Below, piece by piece: positions 46,893 through 55,674 of a stretch of 64,000 nt of DNA; within the stretch, counting starts at the first letter, position 1; each line of letters opens with the position of its first letter. Origin of the DNA: an uncultured Duncaniella sp. (GTDB lineage: Bacteria > Bacteroidota > Bacteroidia > Bacteroidales > Muribaculaceae). Both the position numbers and the translations under genes were made by a program. The notes under the pieces were generated by a model. It did not search any database. It worked only from the letters and a program-made list of their open reading frames with translations, and was not told the DNA's origin. The stretch spans positions 124,001-188,000 of the forward strand of contig CAJUSW010000003.1 of assembly GCA_910589485.1 (NCBI GenBank). The letters are read 5' to 3'.

Positions 46893-48314
46893 TTATTCTG
46901 TTGTTTCGATAGTATCGGAATTCTTGGCAATCATATTGTTCTGATTGCGGATGATGAGCACGCGGTTCCACACCATGAGGCCAAGAGTGATTATGACAAG
47001 GATGCCGGCTCCGATCCACTTGAGACCGATGGAGCACTGGTAAATCACCCAAGCGAGGGGGCTCGATGCGAAGTCGAGGCTACCGCCATCGAAATTAGCC
47101 GGGATAGCCACGGCTGTGTCACCGGTAGCGGCAAACACATCCTTGGCGGCAAGCGTGAAGGCCGGGGCAAGGTTGGTCACGAAATAGAGGCCGATTGTCA
47201 GCACCACGAGTCCCACGATGAAAGTCTTCACCACGCTACCCTTGGTGTAAGGGAGCACGAGAGGGAACACATAGAACATACCGGCGAGCGACGCAAGCGG
47301 CAGGAACTGGTTGCCGGGCAACACCACGGCAAGCATCAGGGTGACAGGGATAAGAAGGATCGACACCACAAGTGTGGTGGGATGACCGATCACAAGCGCG
47401 GGGGTCATACCGATATTGAGACCGTCGGCACCCTTGAATTTGCGGGCGATGAGACTGCGTGTAGCCTCGCTGATGGGGCGGAGACCCTCGATAAACAGCA
47501 CTGTGACACGCGGGATAAGCTCCATCACGGCACCCATCTTGATACCGAGGCCGAGGATGTAAGGGATCTTCTCGACAATCTCGTTCCAGGTGTTGCAGGT
47601 GAGGCATCCTATTACAACGCCTACCACTACTCCGAGGAACAGAGGCTCACCGAGCAGACCGAACTTCTTCTTCAATCCCTCGGCATCGATCTCCAGCTTG
47701 TCCATGCCGGGAATAGCATCGAGGCCCTTGTTGATGGCCCATGCGAAAGGCACGAAACCGGCGCAGAAAGGCTGGGGAATGGAGATTCCGTCCATATCCT
47801 TATAGAAGCCCTGGAATTTCTTGGCAGTCATGTCGGCGATGATGAGAGTGAGGATGTAGCAGATGATAGCGCCGAAGAATCCCCACATGATGGAATCGCT
47901 CGCGAAATAGATGATCGCTCCGATGAATGCGAAGTGCCAGTAGTTCCACAGGTCGATATTGACAGTGCGGGTGGTCTTGGTGAGAAGCATGAGGATGTTC
48001 ACTCCGAGACACACGGGAATGATGAACGCACCCACGGCAGTGTTGTAAGCCACCGAGGCAGCGGCCGGCCAGCCCATGTCGAACACCTTGAGCTGCAGGT
48101 CGTATATGTTCACCACGGTATCAAGCGCAGGGCCGAGGGCCGAGGTGAGAAGAGCTGTAACGATCGACAGACCGATAAAACCCACACCTACTTTAAGACC
48201 CGACTTAAGAGCGTCGCCAAACTTGATGCCGATACAGAGGCCGAGCACGGTAAAGATGATAGGCATCATCACTGCCGCACCCAGCCCTATTATATAGGAG
48301 AATACTTGTTCCAT
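46893..48314 (-). CDS. Orphan PTS IIC protein of the galactitol (GatC) family
   Basis: 473 residues with about ten to twelve hydrophobic helices and no soluble IIA or IIB domain. It resembles GatC: early FTVLGLCIGIKFGDALKSGL, then NIYDLQLKVFDMGWPAAA, NIDLWNYWHFAFIG, and GMTPALVIGHPTTLVV. The start overlaps the kduD stop by one base (TAATG), and kduI follows after 7 bases, so it is tightly bound to uronate genes. No EI, HPr, IIA or IIB gene is in the window, and PTS systems are rare in Bacteroidales. It is likely a phosphorylation-independent importer of a keto-deoxy-uronate (inference). Confidence 0.88.
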   Translation of the reverse strand: MEQVFSYIIGLGAAVMMPIIFTVLGLCIGIKFGDALKSGLKVGVGFIGLSIVTALLTSALGPALDTVVNIYDLQLKVFDMGWPAAASVAYNTAVGAFIIPVCLGVNILMLLTKTTRTVNIDLWNYWHFAFIGAIIYFASDSIMWGFFGAIICYILTLIIADMTAKKFQGFYKDMDGISIPQPFCAGFVPFAWAINKGLDAIPGMDKLEIDAEGLKKKFGLLGEPLFLGVVVGVVIGCLTCNTWNEIVEKIPYILGLGIKMGAVMELIPRVTVLFIEGLRPISEATRSLIARKFKGADGLNIGMTPALVIGHPTTLVVSILLIPVTLMLAVVLPGNQFLPLASLAGMFYVFPLVLPYTKGSVVKTFIVGLVVLTIGLYFVTNLAPAFTLAAKDVFAATGDTAVAIPANFDGGSLDFASSPLAWVIYQCSIGLKWIGAGILVIITLGLMVWNRVLIIRNQNNMIAKNSDTIETTE

Positions 48315-49108
48315 TATTTAGGCTGCTTTCCGATGTAAGCCAAAATACCGCCGTCGACATAGAGAACGTGGCCGTTCACAAAATCGGAAGCGTCGGAAGC
48401 GAGGAACACGGCAGGACCCATGAGATCCTCGGGAGTACCCCAGCGTGCGGCGGGAGTCTTGGAGATGATGAACTGGTCAAACGGATGACGGCTTCCATCG
48501 GGCTGGAGCTCGCGCAGGGGAGCGGTCTGCTCGGTGGCGATATAGCCCGGACCGATACCGTTGCACTGGATATTGTACTCACCAAACTCGGAGCAGATGT
48601 TGCGGGTGAGCATCTTGAGGCCACCCTTGGCGGCTGCATATGCGCTCACGGTCTCGCGGCCAAGCTCGCTCATCATCGAACAGATATTGATGATCTTGCC
48701 ATGACCCTTCTTGATCATTCCGGGGATCACAGCCTTGGCACAGATATATGGAGCGATAAGGTCAACGTCAACCACGCGACGGAAATCCTCGACATTCATC
48801 TCAGTCATGGGGATACGCTTGATGATACCGGCGTTGTTGACAAGGATGTCGATTGTACCTACAGTAGCCTCGATATCGGCAACCATAGCCTTAACAGCGG
48901 CCTCGTCGGTCACGTCGCAAAGATAGCCCTTTGCATCGATCCCGAGTTCCTTATAAGCTTTCATGCCACGGTCTACTGTCTCCTGACGAGAACAGTTGAA
49001 CACTATCTTTGCACCTGCTTCAGCATAGGCCTGGGCAATAGCGAGGCCAATACCGTAAGCCGCGCCGGTCACAAGGGCCACCTTGCCCTCGAGAGAAAAG
49101 TTTACCAT
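48314..49108 (-). CDS. kduD: 2-dehydro-3-deoxy-D-gluconate 5-dehydrogenase
   Basis: 264 residues, a short-chain dehydrogenase. Glycine motif TGAAYGIG, NNAG, and catalytic Ser/Tyr/Lys in ICSMMSELGRETVSAYAAAK. KduD reduces 3-deoxy-D-glycero-2,5-hexodiulosonate to 2-keto-3-deoxygluconate with NADH, directly after KduI and before KdgK. The start at 49108 (MVNFSLEGK) fits the family; a frame to 49171 would cross the promoter element at 49159-49166. It is the first gene of the operon. Confidence 0.93.
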   Translation of the reverse strand: MVNFSLEGKVALVTGAAYGIGLAIAQAYAEAGAKIVFNCSRQETVDRGMKAYKELGIDAKGYLCDVTDEAAVKAMVADIEATVGTIDILVNNAGIIKRIPMTEMNVEDFRRVVDVDLIAPYICAKAVIPGMIKKGHGKIINICSMMSELGRETVSAYAAAKGGLKMLTRNICSEFGEYNIQCNGIGPGYIATEQTAPLRELQPDGSRHPFDQFIISKTPAARWGTPEDLMGPAVFLASDASDFVNGHVLYVDGGILAYIGKQPK

Positions 49109-49158
49109 TTTTAGTATAAATTTAGTGTTATAGATTTCAAGGTCACAGGTAACGGTAG

Positions 49159-49166
49159 CAAAGGTA
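49159..49166 (-). promoter_or_regulatory. Likely -7 element of the uronate operon promoter
   Basis: TACCTTTG on the minus strand, 50 bases before the kduD ATG. No TTG box at the standard distance, which could mean activator dependence. Confidence 0.5.
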
Positions 49167-49253
49167 CTCAAAATTTACAGTAATATCCGCATTGACGCCA
49201 ATAATTTTAAATATTTTTTCTTAAGAAACACAAAAGCACATTCATTTTCTTTG

Positions 49254-49261
49254 TACATTTG
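49254..49261 (+). promoter_or_regulatory. Likely -7 element of the fbp promoter
   Basis: TACATTTG, 33 bases before the fbp ATG. No TTG box at the standard distance. Confidence 0.45.
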
Positions 49262-49294
49262 CGTCACAAAATCCATTAGTGCCTATTAACGACC

Positions 49295-51304
49295 ATGACT
49301 CAGCACACAATAAATGTAACTCCGGAGAAAGTGAACAACGACCGGCGTATCCTCGAACTGTTAGCGCAGACCTTCCCCAACATAAGCGCGGCAAGCACCG
49401 AGATCATCAACCTCGAGGCCATACTCAATCTACCCAAGGGGACTGAGCATTTTGTGGCCGACCTCCACGGCGAGCACGAGGCATTCCTGCACATCCTGAA
49501 GAACGCATCGGGAAATATAAAGCGTAAAGTCACCGATCTGTACGGCACCACGATGCTCGACAGCGAGATACGTCAGCTGTGTGCCATGATATACTATCCC
49601 GAGGAAAAACTCCAATCCATAAAGGCCGAGCAGGAGGACCTGGACGACTTCTATAACATCACCCTGCACAAGCTTGTGAAGGTGTGCCGGAGCGTTTCGT
49701 CGAAATACACCCGCTCCAAGGTGAGGAAGGCTCTCCCCAAGGAGTATGCCTACATCATCGAGGAGCTTCTCCACGAATCCGGAGGCGATTATGACAAGCA
49801 TGCCTACTTCAACCGCATCATCGAGACAATCATCACCACCGGTCAGGCCGAGCCGTTCATCATAGCCATGTGCAATGTGATACAGAAGCTGAGCATCGAC
49901 CAGCTCCATATACTCGGCGACATATACGACCGCGGCCCGGGCGCCCATATCATCATGGACACCCTGTGCCACTACGGCAACTGGGACATCCAATGGGGCA
50001 ACCACGACATCCTGTGGATGGGTGCGGCCGCCGGCAATGACGCCTGCATCGCCAATGTACTGAGAGTGTCGCTCCGCTACGGCAATCTGGCCACCCTCGA
50101 GGACGGTTACGGCATAAATCTGATGCCACTGGCCACTTTCGCCATGGAGGCATATGCCGATGATCCGTGCAAGGATTTCGAGACAAAATCAGTGGAGGAA
50201 GGGAACACCCACACCGTAAAGACCCTGAAACTGATGGCCAAGATGCACAAGGCCATAGCCGTGATACAGTTCAAGCTCGAGGGCGCATTGATCGAGAGAC
50301 ACCCCGAATGGGGCATGGCCGACCGCCGCCTCCTGCATCAGATCGATTTCGAGAAGGGCACCGTGACGATCGATGGCAAGACCTACCAGATGAACGACAC
50401 CTGCTTCCCCACCATCAATCCCAACGATCCCTATGCCTTGACGCCCGAGGAACTCCACCTGGTGCACAAGCTGCATCACTCATTCACCGTGAGCACCGGA
50501 CTGAAACGCCACATCGAGACCCTCCTGTCGCACGGTTGCATGTATGGGATATACAACAGCAACCTGCTGTTTCACGCCTCCATGCCCCTCAACGACGACG
50601 GCACGCTCAAGGAGGTGGAAGTGCGCGGACGGAAGCTCAAGGGCAAGGACCTCATGACCGGAATCGGCATGATGCTCCGCTCGGCGTTCAACGACGATGC
50701 TCCTGAGGAGGATCGGGCTTACGCGAGAGACTATTACTGGTATCTGTGGTGCGGACCTGACTCTCCTCTCTACGACAAGGACAAGATGACTACATTTGAA
50801 CGGTATTTCATCGACGATCCCGAAGCCAAGAAGGAGGAAAAGGGTGCCTACTACAAGCTCCGCGACAAGGAGGAGGTGTGCGACATGATCCTCAACGAGT
50901 TTGGCGTGGAGGGATCGGACCGCCATATCATAAACGGACATGTGCCCGTGCGCACAGGACGAGGCGAAAGCCCCATACGCGCCAACGGAAAGCTCATGGT
51001 GATCGACGGCGGATTTGCCAAAGCCTACCACAAGACCACCGGAATAGCAGGATATACGCTGATATACCACAGCAGTAACTTTGAGCTCGTGGAGCACGAG
51101 CCGTTCACCTCGGTGGAGGATGCAGTGAAGAACGGAAGCGACATTGTGAGATCCAAGAAGATGGTGGAACAGACCGCCCGACGCAAGTGCGTGAGAGACA
51201 CCGACAACGGCAAAGTGCTCCAGAGCCAGATAGGCGAACTTACCGAACTGCTCTACGCATTCCGCCACGGAATGATCAAGGAGGTAAACCGCCAGAGGAC
51301 ATAA
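49295..51304 (+). CDS. fbp: Fructose-1,6-bisphosphatase, class III
   Basis: 669 residues, the usual length for this class. It removes the 1-phosphate from fructose-1,6-bisphosphate in gluconeogenesis. Metallophosphatase motifs: VADLHGEHEAF, GDIYDRGPGAH and GNHDILWMGAA, then a long domain with NGHVPVRTGRGESPI and VIDGGFAKAYHKTTGIAGY. Divergent from the uronate operon. Its catabolic counterpart, PPi-phosphofructokinase, is encoded 1.1 kb away. Confidence 0.95.
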   Translation: MTQHTINVTPEKVNNDRRILELLAQTFPNISAASTEIINLEAILNLPKGTEHFVADLHGEHEAFLHILKNASGNIKRKVTDLYGTTMLDSEIRQLCAMIYYPEEKLQSIKAEQEDLDDFYNITLHKLVKVCRSVSSKYTRSKVRKALPKEYAYIIEELLHESGGDYDKHAYFNRIIETIITTGQAEPFIIAMCNVIQKLSIDQLHILGDIYDRGPGAHIIMDTLCHYGNWDIQWGNHDILWMGAAAGNDACIANVLRVSLRYGNLATLEDGYGINLMPLATFAMEAYADDPCKDFETKSVEEGNTHTVKTLKLMAKMHKAIAVIQFKLEGALIERHPEWGMADRRLLHQIDFEKGTVTIDGKTYQMNDTCFPTINPNDPYALTPEELHLVHKLHHSFTVSTGLKRHIETLLSHGCMYGIYNSNLLFHASMPLNDDGTLKEVEVRGRKLKGKDLMTGIGMMLRSAFNDDAPEEDRAYARDYYWYLWCGPDSPLYDKDKMTTFERYFIDDPEAKKEEKGAYYKLRDKEEVCDMILNEFGVEGSDRHIINGHVPVRTGRGESPIRANGKLMVIDGGFAKAYHKTTGIAGYTLIYHSSNFELVEHEPFTSVEDAVKNGSDIVRSKKMVEQTARRKCVRDTDNGKVLQSQIGELTELLYAFRHGMIKEVNRQRT

Positions 51305-51358
51305 CCCCCGCCCCACCCTCCGGGCCTCCGCCCCGCACATATCAAAGAAACCATCTAA

Positions 51359-51397
51359 AAGAGTGGCACCCCCTAACGCTACGGGGATGCCACTCTC
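51359..51397. terminator. Bidirectional terminator after fbp
   Basis: AGAGTGGCACCCC pairs with GGGGATGCCACTCT. The minus strand continues CTTTTAG, the plus strand CGATTTA. It serves fbp and the converging beta-barrel gene. Confidence 0.75.
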
Positions 51398-51464
51398 GAT
51401 TTATGCAGAAAATCCAATATGTGTCTTACAATATGTGTCTTGCAACATACCTGACGGTGCGCCG

Positions 51465-52136
51465 TTACCATTCATATCCTATGGTCACGCCTACGTTGTT
51501 CATCGTGACCGATCCGGATTTCCAATAGTAGTTATGGTTGGAGGTCAACAGCTGATAGGATATACCCACATTGAACGCCTGACGGCTGTTCTTGGTGTTG
51601 ACCGGGATGCGCACACCTATGGTAGGTTTCAGATAGAACTGAGTCTCGTTGGACAGGTAAGCATTCTCCATGCGCAGATAGCTTGAACCCAACAGCCACG
51701 CCGCACCGACCTTGAGGTCAATGAATGCCGAGACGGTCGACTCGTTGCCAAGGTTGAAACGGAAATCGGTGAACACCGGGATCATCACCTTGGTTTTGGT
51801 CGTCTCATAGTAATCATACGGATCCTCGAGAGGTTCCGTGCCCAGCAGGTCATGCCCCTGCGACATGGCCACATCCACGCCGAGACCAACACCCATGAAG
51901 AACCATGAGGCATATTTGAATCCCTGACTCGTGGAGATGCCTATGAAATTGGCTCTGTTGTCGCCTATTCCGGCCGTACCGCTGAAATCGACATAGCCTT
52001 TATAGTTAAGACCGCCCGACAGCGCGGGTGAGAGCAATCCCGGGATCTGGTTGGCTATTTCATAATACTGCGCGCGGGCCGGGACCGACACCATCAATAA
52101 CGCGAAAGCAATGGCCGAGAAGAGTAAGCGTTTCAT
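51465..52136 (-). CDS. Small outer-membrane beta-barrel protein
   Basis: 223 residues with signal peptide ending PARAQ. Alternating amphipathic strands run to the C-terminus, which ends in TIGYEW with a terminal aromatic, as in outer-membrane barrels. Strands such as GFKYASWFFMGVGLGVDV and STVSAFIDLKVGAAWLLG fit the PorT/OmpW-like 8-strand type. No specific function can be given. It stands alone between fbp and pfp. Confidence 0.75.
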   Translation of the reverse strand: MKRLLFSAIAFALLMVSVPARAQYYEIANQIPGLLSPALSGGLNYKGYVDFSGTAGIGDNRANFIGISTSQGFKYASWFFMGVGLGVDVAMSQGHDLLGTEPLEDPYDYYETTKTKVMIPVFTDFRFNLGNESTVSAFIDLKVGAAWLLGSSYLRMENAYLSNETQFYLKPTIGVRIPVNTKNSRQAFNVGISYQLLTSNHNYYWKSGSVTMNNVGVTIGYEW

Positions 52137-52236
52137 ATAGTGCTTGTTTTGATGCTTGTGAGACTATACAGTTGGAGTGATCACGCACTCACCTATAATA
52201 ACAACACAACCTGCCGGGATGTTTAAAACAGTTAAA

Positions 52237-52272
52237 AGCGCGTCCTCATCCTTAATCGGGGACGAGGACGCT
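52237..52272 (-). terminator. Terminator of pfp
   Basis: On the minus strand AGCGTCCTCGTCCCC pairs with GGATGAGGACGCGCT with a two-base bulge, followed by TTTT. Confidence 0.75.
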
Positions 52273-52392
52273 TTGCAAGCTGTAAGTAAGGATTAATATA
52301 GCTTTCGACGCTCAGCTTCGGCTGTGCATCGCGCTATTTCTCTATTGTACAGGCATGAATGGCGCCGCGTTTGCGGTATTCATGCCGACATA

Positions 52393-54048
52393 TCAATATT
52401 TGCGACGCTTCTGCTCGTAAACGAGTGTGAGCGAGGGGAGATCGCACACCTCGGCCGGACCGAAATACTGGATAGGGCCGGGATAGGTGTAGCAAGTTCC
52501 GGTCTTCCATGCCTCACGCTCCTTGGCAAACTTGAGGAAGGGCGCACCGTCAAGCTCTACAAGAGCCTTGCGGATAACGGGCTTCATGTGTCCGTGGCGA
52601 CGCTCCATATTCATCATCATGGTGATGGGGATACCACCGGCTACCCAGTTGACGGGAGCGAAAGTGAGGTTGCGGAGGCTCGACATGTAGCCGGTCACGC
52701 CCGATGCGATGAGGCAAGCGGCAGTGAATCCGAGGCCATAGCAGTAGTTGGCATCGAAGTTGGAGGGATCGGCGCAACGGCCTTCGTAACCGAAGAAGTG
52801 GTGCATGGTAGAGTATTTGCCATTGTACTCACCCTTGGCTGCAAGTTCCTCAAGACGCTTTCCTACCATTTCGGAGAGGAGCTTCTCGGTCTCGATGAGT
52901 GACACCTGTACATTGCCGTGGGGGTCGCGGTCGAGTGTGAGCTGACGGGCAACACCTGCGGGCAGAGACTCGTAGGTGGCGGCGCACTCGGGGGTGAGGT
53001 TGCTGATCACCCATGCGCGCTGATCCTCGGCGGGAAGTGCGGCAAACTCCTCAGCCTTGGCAGCGAGAAGATCGTTGAGCTCGGCAATGAGCTTCTTCAC
53101 AGCGGGGATGAACTCGATCAGACCCTCGGGGATGAGGACAACGCCATAGTTCATGCCATTGTTGGCGCGGGCCACTACAGCCGATGCGATCTCATCAACC
53201 ACCTGGTCGAGAGTCATGTTCTTGGCCTCAACCTCCTCGGAGATGATACATACGTTGGGCTGGCACTGGAGAGCACACTCGAGAGCGATATGCGAAGCCG
53301 AGCGGCCCATGAGCTTGATGAAGTGCCAGTACTTCTTGGAAGAGTTGCAGTCGCGCTGGATATTACCGATCACCTCGGAATACACCTTGGTAGCGGTGTC
53401 AAATCCGAAGGATGTCTCTATCACGTTGTTCTTGAGGTCACCGTCGATGGTCTTGGGGACACCGATCACCTGCACGCCTGCGTCGATCGACTTGTAGTAC
53501 TCAGCGAGGATAGCGGCATTGGTGTTGGAGTCGTCACCACCGATAATTACGAGAGCCGAGATGTTGAGCTCGCGGAGGATTTCAAGGCCCTTGTCGAACT
53601 GCTCCTTGGTCTCGAGCTTGGTGCGTCCCGATCCGATGATGTCGAAACCGCCGGTGTTGCGGTACTCATCGATAATGTCGGAAGTAAGTTCCTTATAGTT
53701 ATGGTCAACGAGACCACCGGGGCCCATGAGGAAACCATAGAGCTTGCTGGAACGGTTGATGGCCTTGATACCATCGAAGAGACCACTGATTACGTTGTGA
53801 CCGCCAGGAGCCTGACCACCTGAAAGGATCACGCCTACGTTAATGGGCTTGGACGATTCGGAAGCAGGAGCCTTTTCGAATACGAGTTCGGGGAGGCCAT
53901 AAGTATTTGGGAAAAGCTTCTTGATCTCTTCCTGATCACCGGCCGACTGAGTAGGTTCGCCTTCTTTCACCTTCACACCGCCGGTGAGGACGATGGGAAG
54001 CTGAGGACGATAAGCCGCGCGGGCAATCTGCAACGCACTTTTTTTCAT
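52393..54048 (-). CDS. pfp: PPi-dependent 6-phosphofructokinase
   Basis: 551 residues, the long form found in Bacteroidota and plants. It reversibly phosphorylates fructose 6-phosphate using pyrophosphate. The PPi type is shown by GGDDSNTNAA (Asp where ATP enzymes have Gly) and by PKTIDGDLKN with the Lys after the GDL. MGRSASHIALECALQ and the C-terminal PGPIQYFGP also fit. The start at 54048 (MKKSALQIARA) suits the family and lies about 45 bases after the promoter at 54099-54130. A longer frame to 54282 runs through that promoter and was rejected. Confidence 0.95.
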   Translation of the reverse strand: MKKSALQIARAAYRPQLPIVLTGGVKVKEGEPTQSAGDQEEIKKLFPNTYGLPELVFEKAPASESSKPINVGVILSGGQAPGGHNVISGLFDGIKAINRSSKLYGFLMGPGGLVDHNYKELTSDIIDEYRNTGGFDIIGSGRTKLETKEQFDKGLEILRELNISALVIIGGDDSNTNAAILAEYYKSIDAGVQVIGVPKTIDGDLKNNVIETSFGFDTATKVYSEVIGNIQRDCNSSKKYWHFIKLMGRSASHIALECALQCQPNVCIISEEVEAKNMTLDQVVDEIASAVVARANNGMNYGVVLIPEGLIEFIPAVKKLIAELNDLLAAKAEEFAALPAEDQRAWVISNLTPECAATYESLPAGVARQLTLDRDPHGNVQVSLIETEKLLSEMVGKRLEELAAKGEYNGKYSTMHHFFGYEGRCADPSNFDANYCYGLGFTAACLIASGVTGYMSSLRNLTFAPVNWVAGGIPITMMMNMERRHGHMKPVIRKALVELDGAPFLKFAKEREAWKTGTCYTYPGPIQYFGPAEVCDLPSLTLVYEQKRRKY

Positions 54049-54098
54049 TATCTTAGATATTGATGTATATTGTAGAATTTTGCTTGATAATTTAAGCG

Positions 54099-54130
54099 CA
54101 AAAGTAACAAAAAGAAATGAATTTTTCAAA
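54099..54130 (-). promoter_or_regulatory. Promoter of pfp
   Basis: On the minus strand TTTG (54127-54130), 20 bases, then TACTTTTG (54099-54106). Confidence 0.75.
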
Positions 54131-54539
54131 ACTAAATACCTAATAAATGTAATGAGGGCAAAATAGTGCCGTCTCCCTCCCCTTACACACATGTAGGTGC
54201 CCACCTTGAACAATCGCCTTTTAGTTAAAATATGAAAAATATTGTAAAATGCACTAATAATCCGCTCGTGTATATTTATCAATATTTCTGATATTTACCG
54301 ATCGCGAGCCAAAATTTGATTTAACATTAACCACAACAAACAGCGATTCATAAAAATGAATTTTAAAGATTCAAGAGATTCTTTGCCGATTTTAATAGTT
54401 AAAATATGCAAATTATTGTATAAAAACCGAGCAATTCGGGCTATTTGTTAACAATCGGCACACAAAGTGCTAAAAGGCGTTACTAAGCGTCAATGATGTT
54501 TTCAATTCGGCCAATCGAGCCAGCATCAAATAGTTGGCA
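54131..54539. other. AT-rich intergenic region with a 28-base imperfect direct repeat
   Basis: No gene seen between the divergent pfp and NlpC/P60 promoters. TAGTTAAAATATG followed by an A/T stretch with ATTGTA occurs at 54222-54249 and 54396-54425, 174 bases apart, with about 24 of 28 bases alike. These could be paired regulator sites. Confidence 0.5.
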
Positions 54540-54571
54540 TTTGGCAGGGTGCATAATTATTCGTAACTTTG
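54540..54571 (+). promoter_or_regulatory. Promoter of the NlpC/P60 peptidase gene
   Basis: TTTG at 54540-54543, 20 bases, then TAACTTTG at 54564-54571. The leader is about 80 bases. Confidence 0.8.
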
Positions 54572-54654
54572 CAGTGCAAGTCGGGATTCCGGCTCACCAA
54601 TAAACCGGAACCAAATTAATAATTGTCAACACTGACAAGCAAATCATTGGAAAA

Positions 54655-55290
54655 ATGGCATTAAACATCAAGCATATATTAACAATAATCATATCAGTAG
54701 CAGGCATAGCCTACACACAGGCAGCTCCTACCGCCAACAACTACCCTATTCCGGCCAAGCACCTCAAAAGCGTTGTCGACACATCCGAGGAACTCGTGAA
54801 GTGCGCCTACGAAAGTGCGCGTGAAAATTCGCCTTTCGCTTCCATGCAAGCCGAATCACAGGATAACAGCGATGAGCACTCTCAGCTCATAGGCCAGATG
54901 AAAGAGTTTGCCTCACAGTTCTTGGGCACACGTTACCGTCTTGGCGCCGCCGGCCCCAAGCAGTTTGATTGCTCAGGATTTGTAGGATACGTGTTCCGCA
55001 ATTTCGGTTTTGATCTGCACCGCGATTCCCGCAGTCAGTTCCTCCAGGGCGAGAAGGTGGACAAGAACGATCTGAAGCCCGGCGACCTGCTGTTCTTCTC
55101 AAGCCGTTCAAGTGGCAAGGGCCGTGTAGGCCATGTGGCAATGGTGACCGATGTGAACGAGGACGGTTCCTGCCGATTCATACATGCCTCCTCATCCAAG
55201 CGTGGCGTAGTATATCAGAATTTCCCCGACAACGGCTATTATTCCAAGCATTATATCGGAGCAAAAAGAATCATTGGCTCATCAATATAA
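54655..55290 (+). CDS. NlpC/P60 family peptidoglycan endopeptidase
   Basis: 211 residues with signal peptide (1-23, ending TQA). The C-terminal NlpC/P60 domain (about 83-208) has the catalytic Cys106 in FDCSGFVGYVF, His160 in GRVGHVAMV and the third polar residue His177 in FIHASS. It should cut peptide stems of peptidoglycan, typically between D-Glu (or iGlu) and the diamino acid. There is no SH3 or LysM domain, so it is a minimal hydrolase. It is monocistronic, with its own promoter and terminator. Confidence 0.92.
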   Translation: MALNIKHILTIIISVAGIAYTQAAPTANNYPIPAKHLKSVVDTSEELVKCAYESARENSPFASMQAESQDNSDEHSQLIGQMKEFASQFLGTRYRLGAAGPKQFDCSGFVGYVFRNFGFDLHRDSRSQFLQGEKVDKNDLKPGDLLFFSSRSSGKGRVGHVAMVTDVNEDGSCRFIHASSSKRGVVYQNFPDNGYYSKHYIGAKRIIGSSI

Positions 55291-55367
55291 TCCACATAGA
55301 TAACCTATAACCAGCAGAAGCAGAAAAAAGAATTAGAAAAGACATTATTTAGATCGAGAGAGTTTTG

Positions 55368-55399
55368 AGTGGCCCGAACGACACGGGCCACTTTTTTTT
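55368..55399 (+). terminator. Terminator of the NlpC/P60 gene
   Basis: AGTGGCCCG pairs with CGGGCCACT, followed by eight T. Confidence 0.9.
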
Positions 55400-55674
55400 A
55401 TTTTCTGCGCAAAGGGATTTTCGACCATAGGGCCAAAGATCTTTTTTATAGATATAATGGCTCCTGCCCGTCACGGGTGGGAGTCATTCGTTTTGTAATA
55501 ATTGTAGCAGTATGTCAAGGGGCTCTTGCCGATCAGTGGGGGAGTTTATAGGTTTAGAAGTTTATAGGTTTATGAGCTATCCTTTTTTTTGCTATGGATG
55601 CTATTTTGCAACTTTCCTATTTTCTGTAACCTTATTGCTGGTTCCGGGGGGAACGGCGGAGGTCGGCGCTCCGC
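55400..55674. other. Intergenic region with a second hairpin and a short tandem duplication
   Basis: No gene. A hairpin at 55457-55487 (ATGGCTCCTGCCC with GGGTGGGAGTCAT) is followed by TTCGTTTTG and could be a back-up terminator. A 14-base duplication AGTTTATAGGTTTA occurs at 55543 and again at 55559. Confidence 0.5.

Noticed and set aside
50480..51340. 286-codon minus-strand frame opposite fbp
   Set aside because: Antisense shadow of fbp, whose motifs are intact on the plus strand.
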